Origin: Nitrosotalea sp.
Lineage (GTDB): Archaea; Thermoproteota; Nitrososphaeria; Nitrososphaerales; Nitrosopumilaceae
Direction of reading: 5' to 3'
DNA length: 38,906 bases
NCBI GenBank assembly: GCA_023251795.1
Contig: JAHEYD010000010.1
Span: forward strand, 1 to 38,906
In this document: in pieces, positions 6,733 to 11,813 of the stretch
How the letters are laid out: each line of letters starts with the position of its first letter
Numbering within the stretch: the stretch's first letter is position 1
Program-made: the position numbers and the translations under genes
Notes under the pieces: generated by a model
What the model saw: only the letters and a program-made list of their open reading frames with translations
Told to the model about the DNA's origin: nothing
Database searches by the model: none

Positions 6733-6824
6733 GTCTCTTGTGCCTTTCTTAACGCATACCCTAGATAAACTCCAACGGAATATGCCACTAAAACTAAAAT
6801 TACAATTTGTATTGTGTCGTTCAT
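6729..6824 (-). CDS. very small membrane protein (31 aa)
   Basis: It starts at the ATG that ends the leader repeat at 6821-6843. The product is a single hydrophobic helix (IQIVILVLVAYSVGVYLGYA) followed by the charged end LRKAQET. That end is encoded by the leader repeat which also carries the binding site of the next gene, so one DNA segment serves two purposes. Confidence 0.55.
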   Translation of the reverse strand: MNDTIQIVILVLVAYSVGVYLGYALRKAQET

Positions 6825-6840
6825 TTCTCGCTTGCTTTTC

Positions 6841-6933
6841 TTATTGGAATGGGTCAAACAAAAACAATAGAAAACCGCAAACTATTGCGCTACCAATAAA
6901 CACCAAAACAAACTCAATAAATTCCCAAATCAT
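6841..6933 (-). CDS. very small membrane protein (30 aa)
   Basis: The ATG overlaps the TGA of the 6930-7319 gene. The product MIWEFIEFVLVFIGSAIVCG plus FLLFLFDPFQ is a single hydrophobic span with acidic residues at the start. Its stop lies in the next leader repeat. It is one of three consecutive tiny membrane genes. Confidence 0.5.
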   Translation of the reverse strand: MIWEFIEFVLVFIGSAIVCGFLLFLFDPFQ

Positions 6934-7319
6934 TTCTCACTTGCCTTTCTTAGTATTGCTCTAGCAAACCATTTCAACTGTTCCATTGAATAATGACCGT
7001 CTACATTGGCATTTGCTATAGCTTCTATTTCCTCATCTGTTAGTTCTTTTACTGGATGGGTATAGACAGCGAATCCATACTCTTTATCACATTCGTAATA
7101 CAGACCTGTTGATTCATCCTTTTTTAAATAAGTAACTGGTTCTTTGTTCATTTCTATTGTGCCTTTCATTAAACGCAATTCAATGGCATCGCTTAACTTC
7201 ATAAGAAACTCATCCCTAGTTAGTTCTTCAACTTGCTTAACAGCCCAACCATCAGGAAAATTGTGTTTGTTTTCTTGGCAAATAAATCCTTGCATAAATA
7301 ATTCGTAAACAGTTTTCAT
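6930..7319 (-). CDS. modular early protein, apparent fusion (129 aa)
   Basis: The start at ATG 7319, the end of a leader repeat, is preferred over the in-frame TTG at 7340. The N-terminal half (MKTVYELFMQGFICQ, then LTRDEFLMKLSDAIELRLM) differs from the family. The second half carries the EPVTYL to AVYTHP block and then VKELTDEEIEAI with WFARAILRKASEK. Between the halves the leader repeat is translated in frame as KGTIE followed by Met, so the gene looks like two genes joined through their junction repeat. An internal start at that Met would give a separate 73-residue product. Confidence 0.65.
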   Translation of the reverse strand: MKTVYELFMQGFICQENKHNFPDGWAVKQVEELTRDEFLMKLSDAIELRLMKGTIEMNKEPVTYLKKDESTGLYYECDKEYGFAVYTHPVKELTDEEIEAIANANVDGHYSMEQLKWFARAILRKASEK

Positions 7320-7350
7320 TTCTCTTGTGCCTTTTTTCAATTTTTGTAAC

Positions 7351-7396
7351 TTAAAATTTACTTTGTTTTACTTTTAAAATTTACTTTGTTTTACTT
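7351..7396. repeat. exact 23-base tandem duplication
   Basis: TTAAAATTTACTTTGTTTTA plus CTT occurs twice in direct succession (7351-7373 and 7374-7396). The second copy covers the final codons and stop of the 7391-7621 gene; the first is in the following gap. The two copies are identical, so the duplication is probably recent. Confidence 0.9.
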
Positions 7397-7621
7397 TTTC
7401 TTACAATCGCTAACTTTTTCTGACAAAACAGCCCTAGCCCATTTTTTATAATTACGATTCTGAACCTCTATCTTATGGTCGCTAAGTTCATGGTAATCGT
7501 TAGCGATAGCGTGTAGTGCTTCTTCGTATTTAGCTATTCGGTCTGCTTGTTGGCGAAGCATTATTGCCACAGTCCAATGTTGTTCGTCATCCATCCAATC
7601 TGCTAGTTCGTATGCGTTCAT
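7391..7621 (-). CDS. modular early protein, short form (76 aa)
   Basis: The ATG at 7621 is chosen because it overlaps the upstream stop as ATGA and follows GGGGGAA. The product begins MNAYELADWMDDEQ with MLRQQADRIAKYEE, the same helical block as the 6171-6614 protein. The DNA is nearly identical over 29 bases (7533-7561 against 6520-6548) and over the first 20 bases of both genes. It ends WARAVLSEKVSDCKKK, a variant of the FARAI end module, and lacks the middle block. Confidence 0.65.
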   Translation of the reverse strand: MNAYELADWMDDEQHWTVAIMLRQQADRIAKYEEALHAIANDYHELSDHKIEVQNRNYKKWARAVLSEKVSDCKKK

Positions 7622-7824
7622 AACCACTTCCCCCATTCACCAGTTCGATTTCCTTTAGACCATTGGTCTGCATAATCATCCAATAAAACTTGTGGTATTT
7701 TGTGTTTAGACAAAAACTCACGCCACCAAGTTAAACCTTTTTCTGCACGCCATTTAATTAACTGCCTGACGGCTGATTTGTGCTGAAAGTCTGGCTCGGT
7801 ACTGCCCCATAGATTCTCCTGCAT
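7618..7824 (-). CDS. hypothetical replication-region protein (68 aa)
   Basis: The C-terminal part, LLDDYADQWSKGNRTGEWGKWL, with an upstream WRAEKGLTWWREFLSKH helix, resembles small phage proteins encoded next to replication genes. Its first 24 codons overlap the end of the replication module gene in another frame, so a start further inside is possible, but I see no better start codon. It is joined to the next gene by ATGA. Confidence 0.55.
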   Translation of the reverse strand: MQENLWGSTEPDFQHKSAVRQLIKWRAEKGLTWWREFLSKHKIPQVLLDDYADQWSKGNRTGEWGKWL

Positions 7825-8137
7825 AAGGCATCAATCCTAGTTCCCTGCCTTTTTCGATGGTAAGTTCGTCTGTCGAGTACCAAGGGAGTTTTGGCTTTTT
7901 GGCTTCTTTTGGGGTAAGGTCGATTTCGTCATCGTACCTGCCTTGGTTGAGCCATGTTGCCGGGTGCGGGATGTATTCCTTTTCGGTTTCGGTGATACGC
8001 CAGTATTTAATGTGGATTGGTAAAGATTCCATAGCCTTTCGCTTTTCTGGCTCGGTAAGTCTAGCCCAAGACTTTTGAGCAACTTTTTTCGCCACCTTTC
8101 TAGGGTAAATTTCATACCATGCTTCAAACCCATCCAT
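7754..8137 (-). CDS. replication-protein C-terminal module (DnaT/O-like, 127 aa)
   Basis: The pattern FEAWYEIYPRKVAKKVAQ, a WARLTEPEKRKA helix and IPHPATWLNQGRYDDE is the signature of the C-terminal domain of many phage replication initiators and primosome-like proteins. There it probably contacts the host helicase loader or helicase. The usual N-terminal DNA-binding domain is missing here. The start has GGAGA at good spacing. For 301 bases it runs against another frame that continues from the upstream gene. Confidence 0.7.
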   Translation of the reverse strand: MDGFEAWYEIYPRKVAKKVAQKSWARLTEPEKRKAMESLPIHIKYWRITETEKEYIPHPATWLNQGRYDDEIDLTPKEAKKPKLPWYSTDELTIEKGRELGLMPYAGESMGQYRARLSAQISRQAVN

Positions 8138-8283
8138 TGTTTTTTCTCCATTTGTATAGCTTGTTTTATCGTATGTTGTAAGCCCTGCGACAAAAGAAAC
8201 TCATGCCCTTCTTTGTCATATTTTGCTTCAACAATGGCAGAGCCATCATCCATTTCTTTAACGCTGATTATTTTTATTTCCAT
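7837..8283 (-). CDS. small conserved phage protein with long overlapping tail (148 aa as read)
   Basis: The first 50 residues (MEIKIISVKEMDDGSAIVEA, ending near MEKK) match a widespread type of small phage protein. The rest, read through the replication module gene in a different frame, is basic and low in complexity, as expected for a shadow frame. At the boundary lies a run of six A followed by C (8139-8145). A -1 slip there would join the N-terminal domain to the replication module. I favour a real N-terminal protein whose true C-terminus is uncertain. Confidence 0.45.
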   Translation of the reverse strand: MEIKIISVKEMDDGSAIVEAKYDKEGHEFLLSQGLQHTIKQAIQMEKKQWMGLKHGMKFTLERWRKKLLKSLGLDLPSQKSERLWNLYQSTLNTGVSPKPKRNTSRTRQHGSTKAGTMTKSTLPQKKPKSQNSLGTRQTNLPSKKAGN

Positions 8284-8444
8284 AATATGCCATGCGCCTT
8301 TTCTATTCTGCGAGCAAATTCTAATTGCCAATCGTGTTTGCGTTGTTCTCTAACAAGCTGATAATAAATATCCATAATCTGCTTATCGGTTAAAGGAATG
8401 GCATTGTAAGCCTGTTCCCTATCTTCTGTCGTAAATGTTGTCAT
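8274..8444 (-). CDS. hypothetical protein (56 aa)
   Basis: The ATG at 8444 follows AAAAGGAAATTAC, a good binding site. The product is helical and polar (TEDREQAYNAIPLTDKQIMD, then LVREQRKHDWQLEFARRIEK). The end overlaps the start of the next gene by ten bases. Its size and position in a tight operon support it; no function is recognised. Confidence 0.55.
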   Translation of the reverse strand: MTTFTTEDREQAYNAIPLTDKQIMDIYYQLVREQRKHDWQLEFARRIEKAHGILWK

Positions 8445-8455
8445 GTAATTTCCTT

Positions 8456-8635
8456 TTAAAATGGTGCAGGCTCAAATGCTGATAAATCTGGTGGTTGTTT
8501 TTTTACTAAAACATAAGAATAAGACCAACCTTCGTGAAGCATAATTAATTCATCTGCTTCATGTTTAGTTTTGACCCATCGCATCAGTTGTCCATTTTCA
8601 TCATAAATTTTGTAATGACTTGTTGAGTATTCCAT
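8456..8635 (-). CDS. hypothetical protein (59 aa)
   Basis: It starts at an ATG that shares one base with the upstream TAA stop (TAATG). It has a predicted beta-hairpin start (STSHYKIYDENGQL) and an end, PPDLSAFEPAPF, resembling the short acidic-aromatic tails of phage accessory proteins. A tail of this sort could mediate protein contacts, but no function is assigned. Confidence 0.55.
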   Translation of the reverse strand: MEYSTSHYKIYDENGQLMRWVKTKHEADELIMLHEGWSYSYVLVKKQPPDLSAFEPAPF

Positions 8636-8901
8636 TAGTGCTTCCTTAATTGCGAATGTTCAACACCAACTGCGTAACCATTGTTCCAAATAGCTTCCAA
8701 TTCATCTTTAGTCATTACCTTGCCATTGGGTGCAAATTTGTAATCTTTTTTATCCATTATGTTTAATTGCTTTTTGTATTCCTCTCGAAATTTAGCAATA
8801 ATCATAAAACCTTCCATGCACATCCAAGCAATCATAATTGCCCACCACTGCCAAGATGCGTTAAATATTAAAAACACAAATGTTGCAGTTATATATTTCA
8901 T
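8635..8901 (-). CDS. membrane-anchored hypothetical protein (88 aa)
   Basis: Residues 1-40 contain two hydrophobic segments (ITATFVFLIFNASWQWWAIM and IAWMCMEGFMIIAKF). These are followed by a charged cytoplasmic-type part with MTKDELEAIWNNGYAVGVEH. An internal Met at 49 could start a soluble short form. The ATG overlaps the upstream TGA. No known family is recognised. Confidence 0.6.
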   Translation of the reverse strand: MKYITATFVFLIFNASWQWWAIMIAWMCMEGFMIIAKFREEYKKQLNIMDKKDYKFAPNGKVMTKDELEAIWNNGYAVGVEHSQLRKH

Positions 8902-9065
8902 TGCACTTTCCCCCCAAAAATTTGTGATTCAAGTTCATTAATACGATGCTTCAATTTAAGACATTCTTCTTCCAATTCTTCTACCATTAATTTATAAACA
9001 CGCACCTGCGTATCAGCAGTCGCTAACATGGCATACAGCATTGCAATTCGATCTTCTTTATCCAT
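8898..9065 (-). CDS. small coiled-coil protein, first gene of the leftward early operon (55 aa)
   Basis: ATG 9065 starts a helical protein with a C-terminal heptad pattern (LMVEELEEECLKLKHRINEL) typical of a coiled coil. It is the promoter-proximal gene of the operon that continues to 4869. The upstream noncoding stretch must carry the promoter. No DNA-binding motif is visible. Confidence 0.55.
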   Translation of the reverse strand: MDKEDRIAMLYAMLATADTQVRVYKLMVEELEEECLKLKHRINELESQIFGGKVQ

Positions 9066-9090
9066 ATTAATCTATCTTAACGCACTAATC

Positions 9091-9118
9091 AAAAAAAAGG
9101 TCAATTTATTTTTGACCT
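9091..9118 (-). terminator. hairpin with U tract, leftward
   Basis: Leftward, AGGTCAA, a seven-base loop and TTGACCT are followed by eight T. The stem is perfect but AT-rich. It could end the repressor transcript or act as an attenuator before the early-left operon. TTGACC in the stem also looks like a -35 box, so the two roles may overlap. Confidence 0.5.
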
Positions 9119-9330
9119 AATAATTTATAACTTATAAGTTACTTTATATATATTTAATGTAACCTATATATATCGTTACCCTTCTGTGAACGAACCTAGC
9201 CTACCTAAGTTCGCCTTCAAACTGTTACCCAACTGAGTTACAGAACCCGACAGTCTTACGAGGAACAGGCACTATCTTCGCCACCTGTATTGCGCTATTA
9301 CATCCTCTTACCCTACTAGTAACGCTTGTA

Positions 9331-9369
9331 TTTAGATTGCTACGATGTCGTTAGAGCCGCCAATCTAAA
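9331..9369. other. nine-base-pair stem-loop after the repressor gene
   Basis: TTTAGATTG and CAATCTAAA are exact inverted copies with a 21-base loop, and TTGTA/TACAA extend the pairing outside after a short internal loop. It lies 12 bases past the repressor stop. Without a U tract it is more likely an mRNA-stabilising 3' structure or a DNA site than a simple terminator. Confidence 0.5.
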
Positions 9370-9381
9370 CCTAATACAAAT

Positions 9382-9642
9382 TTATTGTATCCGAACTTCT
9401 TCCCGAATCAACTCAGGGAAAACGATATGCCATGTTTCAGGCAATATGTCTTTTCTGGTAATTAAGCCATTGCTTTGTTTTTCTAAGGTTGCCCCAAGAA
9501 ATACGAATTGGCTTGCAGGAATACCCTTTTTACGCCACATGGACACAGCAGGAACGCTAACCCGACATAGTTTAGCTACCTTAGTGCATCCCCCTAAAAG
9601 ATCAATGATCTGACTATCTGTAAGCTGTAATTTATTGTTCAT
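9382..9642 (-). CDS. YdaS/Cro-like helix-turn-helix repressor (86 aa)
   Basis: The ATG at 9642 is preferred over the TTG at 9681. The sequence LLGGCTKVAKLCRVSVPAVS then MWRKKGIPASQFVFLGATLE followed by ITRKDILPE matches the YdaS/Cro-like pattern: helix-turn-helix, then a helix, then the TR.DL.P motif. It is divergent from the rightward operon, whose promoter overlaps its 5' region, so it probably represses its own gene and that promoter. No integrase or second repressor is seen, so this does not by itself prove a temperate phage. Confidence 0.75.
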   Translation of the reverse strand: MNNKLQLTDSQIIDLLGGCTKVAKLCRVSVPAVSMWRKKGIPASQFVFLGATLEKQSNGLITRKDILPETWHIVFPELIREEVRIQ

Positions 9643-9684
9643 AAAACAAATCTTAACCCTTAAATCCCCATTTTGCAACACTTG

Positions 9685-9713
9685 TTGACAAATACTTTAA
9701 GTGGGTTTAATGT
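9685..9713 (+). promoter_or_regulatory. rightward early promoter
   Basis: A consensus TTGACA at 9685-9690 is followed by a 17-base spacer and TAATGT at 9708-9713. Transcription should begin near 9720, upstream of the ATG at 9751. It faces away from the repressor gene. Confidence 0.75.
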
Positions 9714-9733
9714 ATAGATGCCCAAGTGGGTTT
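9699..9733. promoter_or_regulatory. paired operator-like direct repeats
   Basis: AAGTGGGTTT occurs at 9699-9708 and again at 9724-9733. The first copy lies against the -10 and the second just past the expected start point. A 25-base spacing places both on nearly the same face of the helix. They are good candidates for the binding sites of the adjacent repressor. Confidence 0.55.
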
Positions 9734-9750
9734 TATATAAGAAAATTAAG

Positions 9751-9924
9751 ATGAATGAATTTGAACAAGAATTAGATGATTTATTAGAAAGGCTTGACAA
9801 GGTTTTAAAGCCAGAAGATATGGCAACTCTGCGTTATGCATGTGGAAAAAGTAAACAAAACAAAGACTTAATGCGTGATGTTTTTATTGATTTTGGAAAT
9901 ATATTTGGAGAAAACAAGAAATGA
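9751..9924 (+). CDS. small acidic protein, first gene of the rightward early operon (57 aa)
   Basis: An ATG exists at 9718, but it would lie at or before the expected transcript start, so the ATG at 9751 is chosen. The product is helical and acidic (MNEFEQELDDLLERLDKVL). It overlaps the next gene as ATGA. Such small leading genes often encode regulators, but no DNA-binding motif is visible. Confidence 0.55.
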   Translation: MNEFEQELDDLLERLDKVLKPEDMATLRYACGKSKQNKDLMRDVFIDFGNIFGENKK

Positions 9925-10520
9925 TATTAGATAAACCAACAGAAGGTAAGGTTATGGAATTTAGAAATCCTGATGCAGGCAGTTATTTAGGTCGATGTAT
10001 ATCAATTATTGACCTTGGGCATCAAAAGACTGTGTGGGATGGTGTGGAAAAAATGAGCCACAAAATCCTTTTGAATTTTGAACTCTTTGGTGATGATTCC
10101 AAAGGGGTATTAGAAATAGATGGTAAGCCATTGGTTGTATATAAACGATACACCTTAAGCAACCATGAGAAATCAGGGCTTATGGCTGACCTAAAAGGTT
10201 GGATGGGCAAAGTTGATTTGCCATTAAGTTTTGAAAATTTGTTAGGTAAGTTTGCTTTAGTAAATGTTGTGCATAACGAGTTTCAAGGCAAAACCTACGC
10301 AAACATTAGTGGACTAGCACAAGTTCCCTCAATGATTGCAAAAGGTGGACTTCCACAAGGAGTTAACGAGCCGTTTATATATGACATTAAAAAACATCCT
10401 AATAACTTTGAATCGGTTTGGGGATGGCAACAAGAGATGATTAAAAGGTCATCTGAGTTTGTAAACATTGAAGCAAAAAGGGAAGCAGTAACGATTCAAG
10501 ATGATGATGTTCCGTTTTAG
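9921..10520 (+). CDS. probable single-stranded-DNA-binding-like protein (199 aa)
   Basis: The sequence resembles a family of phage proteins encoded beside RecB-like exonucleases. It has the start PDAGSYLGRCISIIDLG, HKILLNFELF, KRYTLSNHEKSGLMADLKGW and GKFALVNVVHNEFQGKTYAN. The fold is expected to be beta-rich, OB-like. The C-terminus, IQDDDVPF, is the acidic-Pro-Phe tail typical of SSB proteins that recruit partners. An SSB role in replication or recombination is inferred from the tail and the neighbouring exonuclease; I cannot confirm the domain. Confidence 0.65.
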   Translation: MILDKPTEGKVMEFRNPDAGSYLGRCISIIDLGHQKTVWDGVEKMSHKILLNFELFGDDSKGVLEIDGKPLVVYKRYTLSNHEKSGLMADLKGWMGKVDLPLSFENLLGKFALVNVVHNEFQGKTYANISGLAQVPSMIAKGGLPQGVNEPFIYDIKKHPNNFESVWGWQQEMIKRSSEFVNIEAKREAVTIQDDDVPF

Positions 10521-10549
10521 GGGGATATAACCTTAAAGGAGTGCATACT

Positions 10550-10747
10550 ATGAATAGCACGATTAAAGATACGATTGAAGCAAGAGCCATTAAAGGTCGT
10601 TATGAAGTGGATTACGATGAAGATCGACCAGTTTATGCGTTTACTGAAGAAGGTCTAAGGTCTGTCGTTAAAACTGCTGTTCGAGTATGTGCTGATCGAT
10701 GCGTTGATCCTGAAGAAAGAGAACGGATGCTTTCTTTAGGAGAGTAA
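10550..10747 (+). CDS. hypothetical protein (65 aa)
   Basis: The ATG at 10550 is preferred over the one at 10541, since AAGGAG sits eight bases before it. The product is charged, with YEVDYDEDRPVYAFTEEGLR and a helical end containing VRVCADRCVDPEERERMLSL. It lies between the SSB-like gene and the exonuclease and may assist them. No family is recognised. Confidence 0.55.
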   Translation: MNSTIKDTIEARAIKGRYEVDYDEDRPVYAFTEEGLRSVVKTAVRVCADRCVDPEERERMLSLGE

Positions 10748-10770
10748 TTTAAATTAAGGGGGGGTATTAA

Positions 10771-11526
10771 ATGTTGATGCAAAAGAATTATGTTGCAGAA
10801 TCGGGGCATTGGTATTGCAGTAAAACTGGTGAACCACGCTATACGATCTATTCTGAATCGCTTAAGCGCGAGAGATCAACTACTGTTGCTGATGCGCGTA
10901 AACATGGGTTTGTGCCATCAGTTACTACTGTTATGTCGCAAATAGCAAAGCCGGGATTAACAAATTGGCTTAATCAACAGCTATTGCTTGCCGCTTTAAC
11001 GCTACCTAAAATAGATGGCGAAACAGAAGAAGATTGGCTAAACCGAATAATGCTTGACAGCAAAAGTCAGTCAAAAGAAGCAAGTCAGCGTGGTACTGAT
11101 ATTCATGCAGTAATTCAATCATTTTATGAAGGCGTATATCTGCCGGAATATCCTGACTATGTGCGTAAAACAGATCAGGCTTTAATGGAAGCATTTGGTC
11201 CTCAAAATTGGGTTTCTGAAGAAAGTTTTGCTCATCCTACAGGATTTGGCGGCAAGGTTGATCTTCATAGCAAATCTGCTTTTGTTGTTGATGTAAAAAC
11301 AACAGAAAAAGATGTAAATACCATTAAGCCATATCATGAGCATTTAATGCAACTATCGGCTTACCGAAATGGATTGAATTTGCCTATGGCTAGATGTGCC
11401 AATGTGTTTGTTAATGCCATAACCAATCAAGTAAGGGTTATAGAACACGCAGAAAGCGACCTACAGGATGCTTGGGAGTGTTTTCAATACCTTTTGATGT
11501 TCTATAAACGAAAAAACAAGCTATAG
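10771..11526 (+). CDS. PD-(D/E)XK exonuclease, RecB/Cas4-like (251 aa)
   Basis: The motifs appear in the order expected of the Cas4/RecB nuclease group: RGTDIH with His112, an acidic Glu150/151, GKVDLH with Asp164, VVDVKTT with Asp174 and Lys176, and HLMQLSAY with Gln194. No four-cysteine iron-sulfur cluster pattern is visible. It probably degrades or resects DNA during replication and recombination, working with the SSB-like protein two genes upstream. No single-strand annealing protein is seen. The start has a seven-G binding site. Confidence 0.8.
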   Translation: MLMQKNYVAESGHWYCSKTGEPRYTIYSESLKRERSTTVADARKHGFVPSVTTVMSQIAKPGLTNWLNQQLLLAALTLPKIDGETEEDWLNRIMLDSKSQSKEASQRGTDIHAVIQSFYEGVYLPEYPDYVRKTDQALMEAFGPQNWVSEESFAHPTGFGGKVDLHSKSAFVVDVKTTEKDVNTIKPYHEHLMQLSAYRNGLNLPMARCANVFVNAITNQVRVIEHAESDLQDAWECFQYLLMFYKRKNKL

Positions 11527-11542
11527 GGGCTATAATGGCTTT

Positions 11543-11610
11543 GGGTCGGGCTTGTGCGCTACCCCCTAGCGCGGGATTGATTCTCCTTCACACCAAGTAC
11601 CGACCCACCA
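11543..11610 (+). ncRNA. candidate structured RNA, tRNA-sized and branched
   Basis: GGGTCGG (11543-11549) pairs perfectly with CCGACCC (11600-11606), and ACCA follows at once, as in a tRNA acceptor end. Inside, CTTG pairs with CAAG, GCGCT with AGCGC around a seven-base loop, and GGA with TCC around TTGATTC. I cannot fit proper D and T arms, so it is not a normal tRNA. There is no U tract, so it is not a simple terminator. It lies after the exonuclease gene and just before promoter block 2. It could be a regulatory RNA, a tRNA remnant or a DNA-level structure. Confidence 0.5.
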
Positions 11611-11628
11611 ATTGCTATATATCTATAC

Positions 11629-11684
11629 ATTAGGGTTTATCCTAATAAATAATCCTTGCAATATTAAGAAAACTTAACGATACT
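11629..11684 (+). promoter_or_regulatory. promoter block, copy 2 of the duplicated element
   Basis: ATTAGGGTTTATCC at 11629-11642 is identical to copy 1. TTGCAA follows at 11656-11661, then a 17-base spacer and GATACT at 11679-11684. The spacer contains TTAAG-AAAA-CTTAA, an inverted repeat also present in copy 1. It should drive the three small genes at 11721-12294. Confidence 0.6.
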
Positions 11685-11691
11685 ATTTTTA

Positions 11692-11704
11692 CTGCAATTT
11701 GCAG
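11692..11704. promoter_or_regulatory. operator-like palindrome
   Basis: CTGCAA-T-TTGCAG is a perfect 13-base odd palindrome at the expected transcript start of promoter block 2, and GGAG of the next gene follows nine bases later. It is a likely binding site for a dimeric regulator. Confidence 0.4.
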
Positions 11705-11720
11705 AGAAATTGGAGAAATT

Positions 11721-11813
11721 ATGAAACAGTTTTTATTAGGTGTATTAGCAGGTCTAATCGCATTTGGCATACCTGCCATTGTTTATGTGTGGAGAACAGG
11801 GGGAATATCATGA
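11721..11813 (+). CDS. very small membrane protein (30 aa)
   Basis: The ATG follows GGAGAAATT, a strong binding site. The product starts MKQFLLGVLAGLIAFGIPAI and is a single hydrophobic helix ending in a charged VWRTGGIS. It overlaps the next gene as ATGA and is the first gene after promoter block 2. The function is unknown. Confidence 0.6.
   Translation: MKQFLLGVLAGLIAFGIPAIVYVWRTGGIS

Larger units (their letters stand above)
6611..7338 (-). repeat. six copies of a 22-25 base leader repeat
   Basis: Read leftward, the unit is close to AAGAAAGGCACAAGAGAAATGA and always ends at an ATG. Copies lie at 6611-6635, 6729-6753, 6821-6843, 6930-6952, 7148-7170 and 7316-7338. It supplies the ribosome binding site (GAAAGG) of the next gene. 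In several cases it also encodes the C-terminus of the previous gene (RKAQE or RKASEK followed by TGA). The copy at 7148-7170 lies inside a coding region. This is a mobile-like or recombination-spread junction module. Confidence 0.85.
9066..9381. other. dyad-rich noncoding region between repressor and early-left operon
   Basis: There is no gene in these 316 bases. They hold many inverted repeats: a terminator-like hairpin (9091-9118), the perfect palindrome TAACTTATAAGTTA (9128-9141), CGAAC/GTTCG (9191-9213), CTGTTAC/GTTACAG (9222-9243) and a large stem (9331-9369). GTTAC/GTAAC words recur at about 9138, 9157, 9175 and 9224. AT-rich TATATA tracts lie at about 9144-9172. The region must contain the promoter of the leftward operon and is a candidate replication origin or small-RNA locus. 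I see no DnaA box consensus. Confidence 0.6.

Noticed and set aside
6611..7338. CRISPR array
   Set aside because: The six repeats are separated by unequal coding segments rather than uniform spacers, and each ends at a start codon of a gene.
11543..11610. Normal tRNA gene
   Set aside because: The terminal stem and ACCA fit, but there is no room for both D and T arms, and the best seven-base loop lacks U at position 33. It is kept only as a structured RNA candidate.
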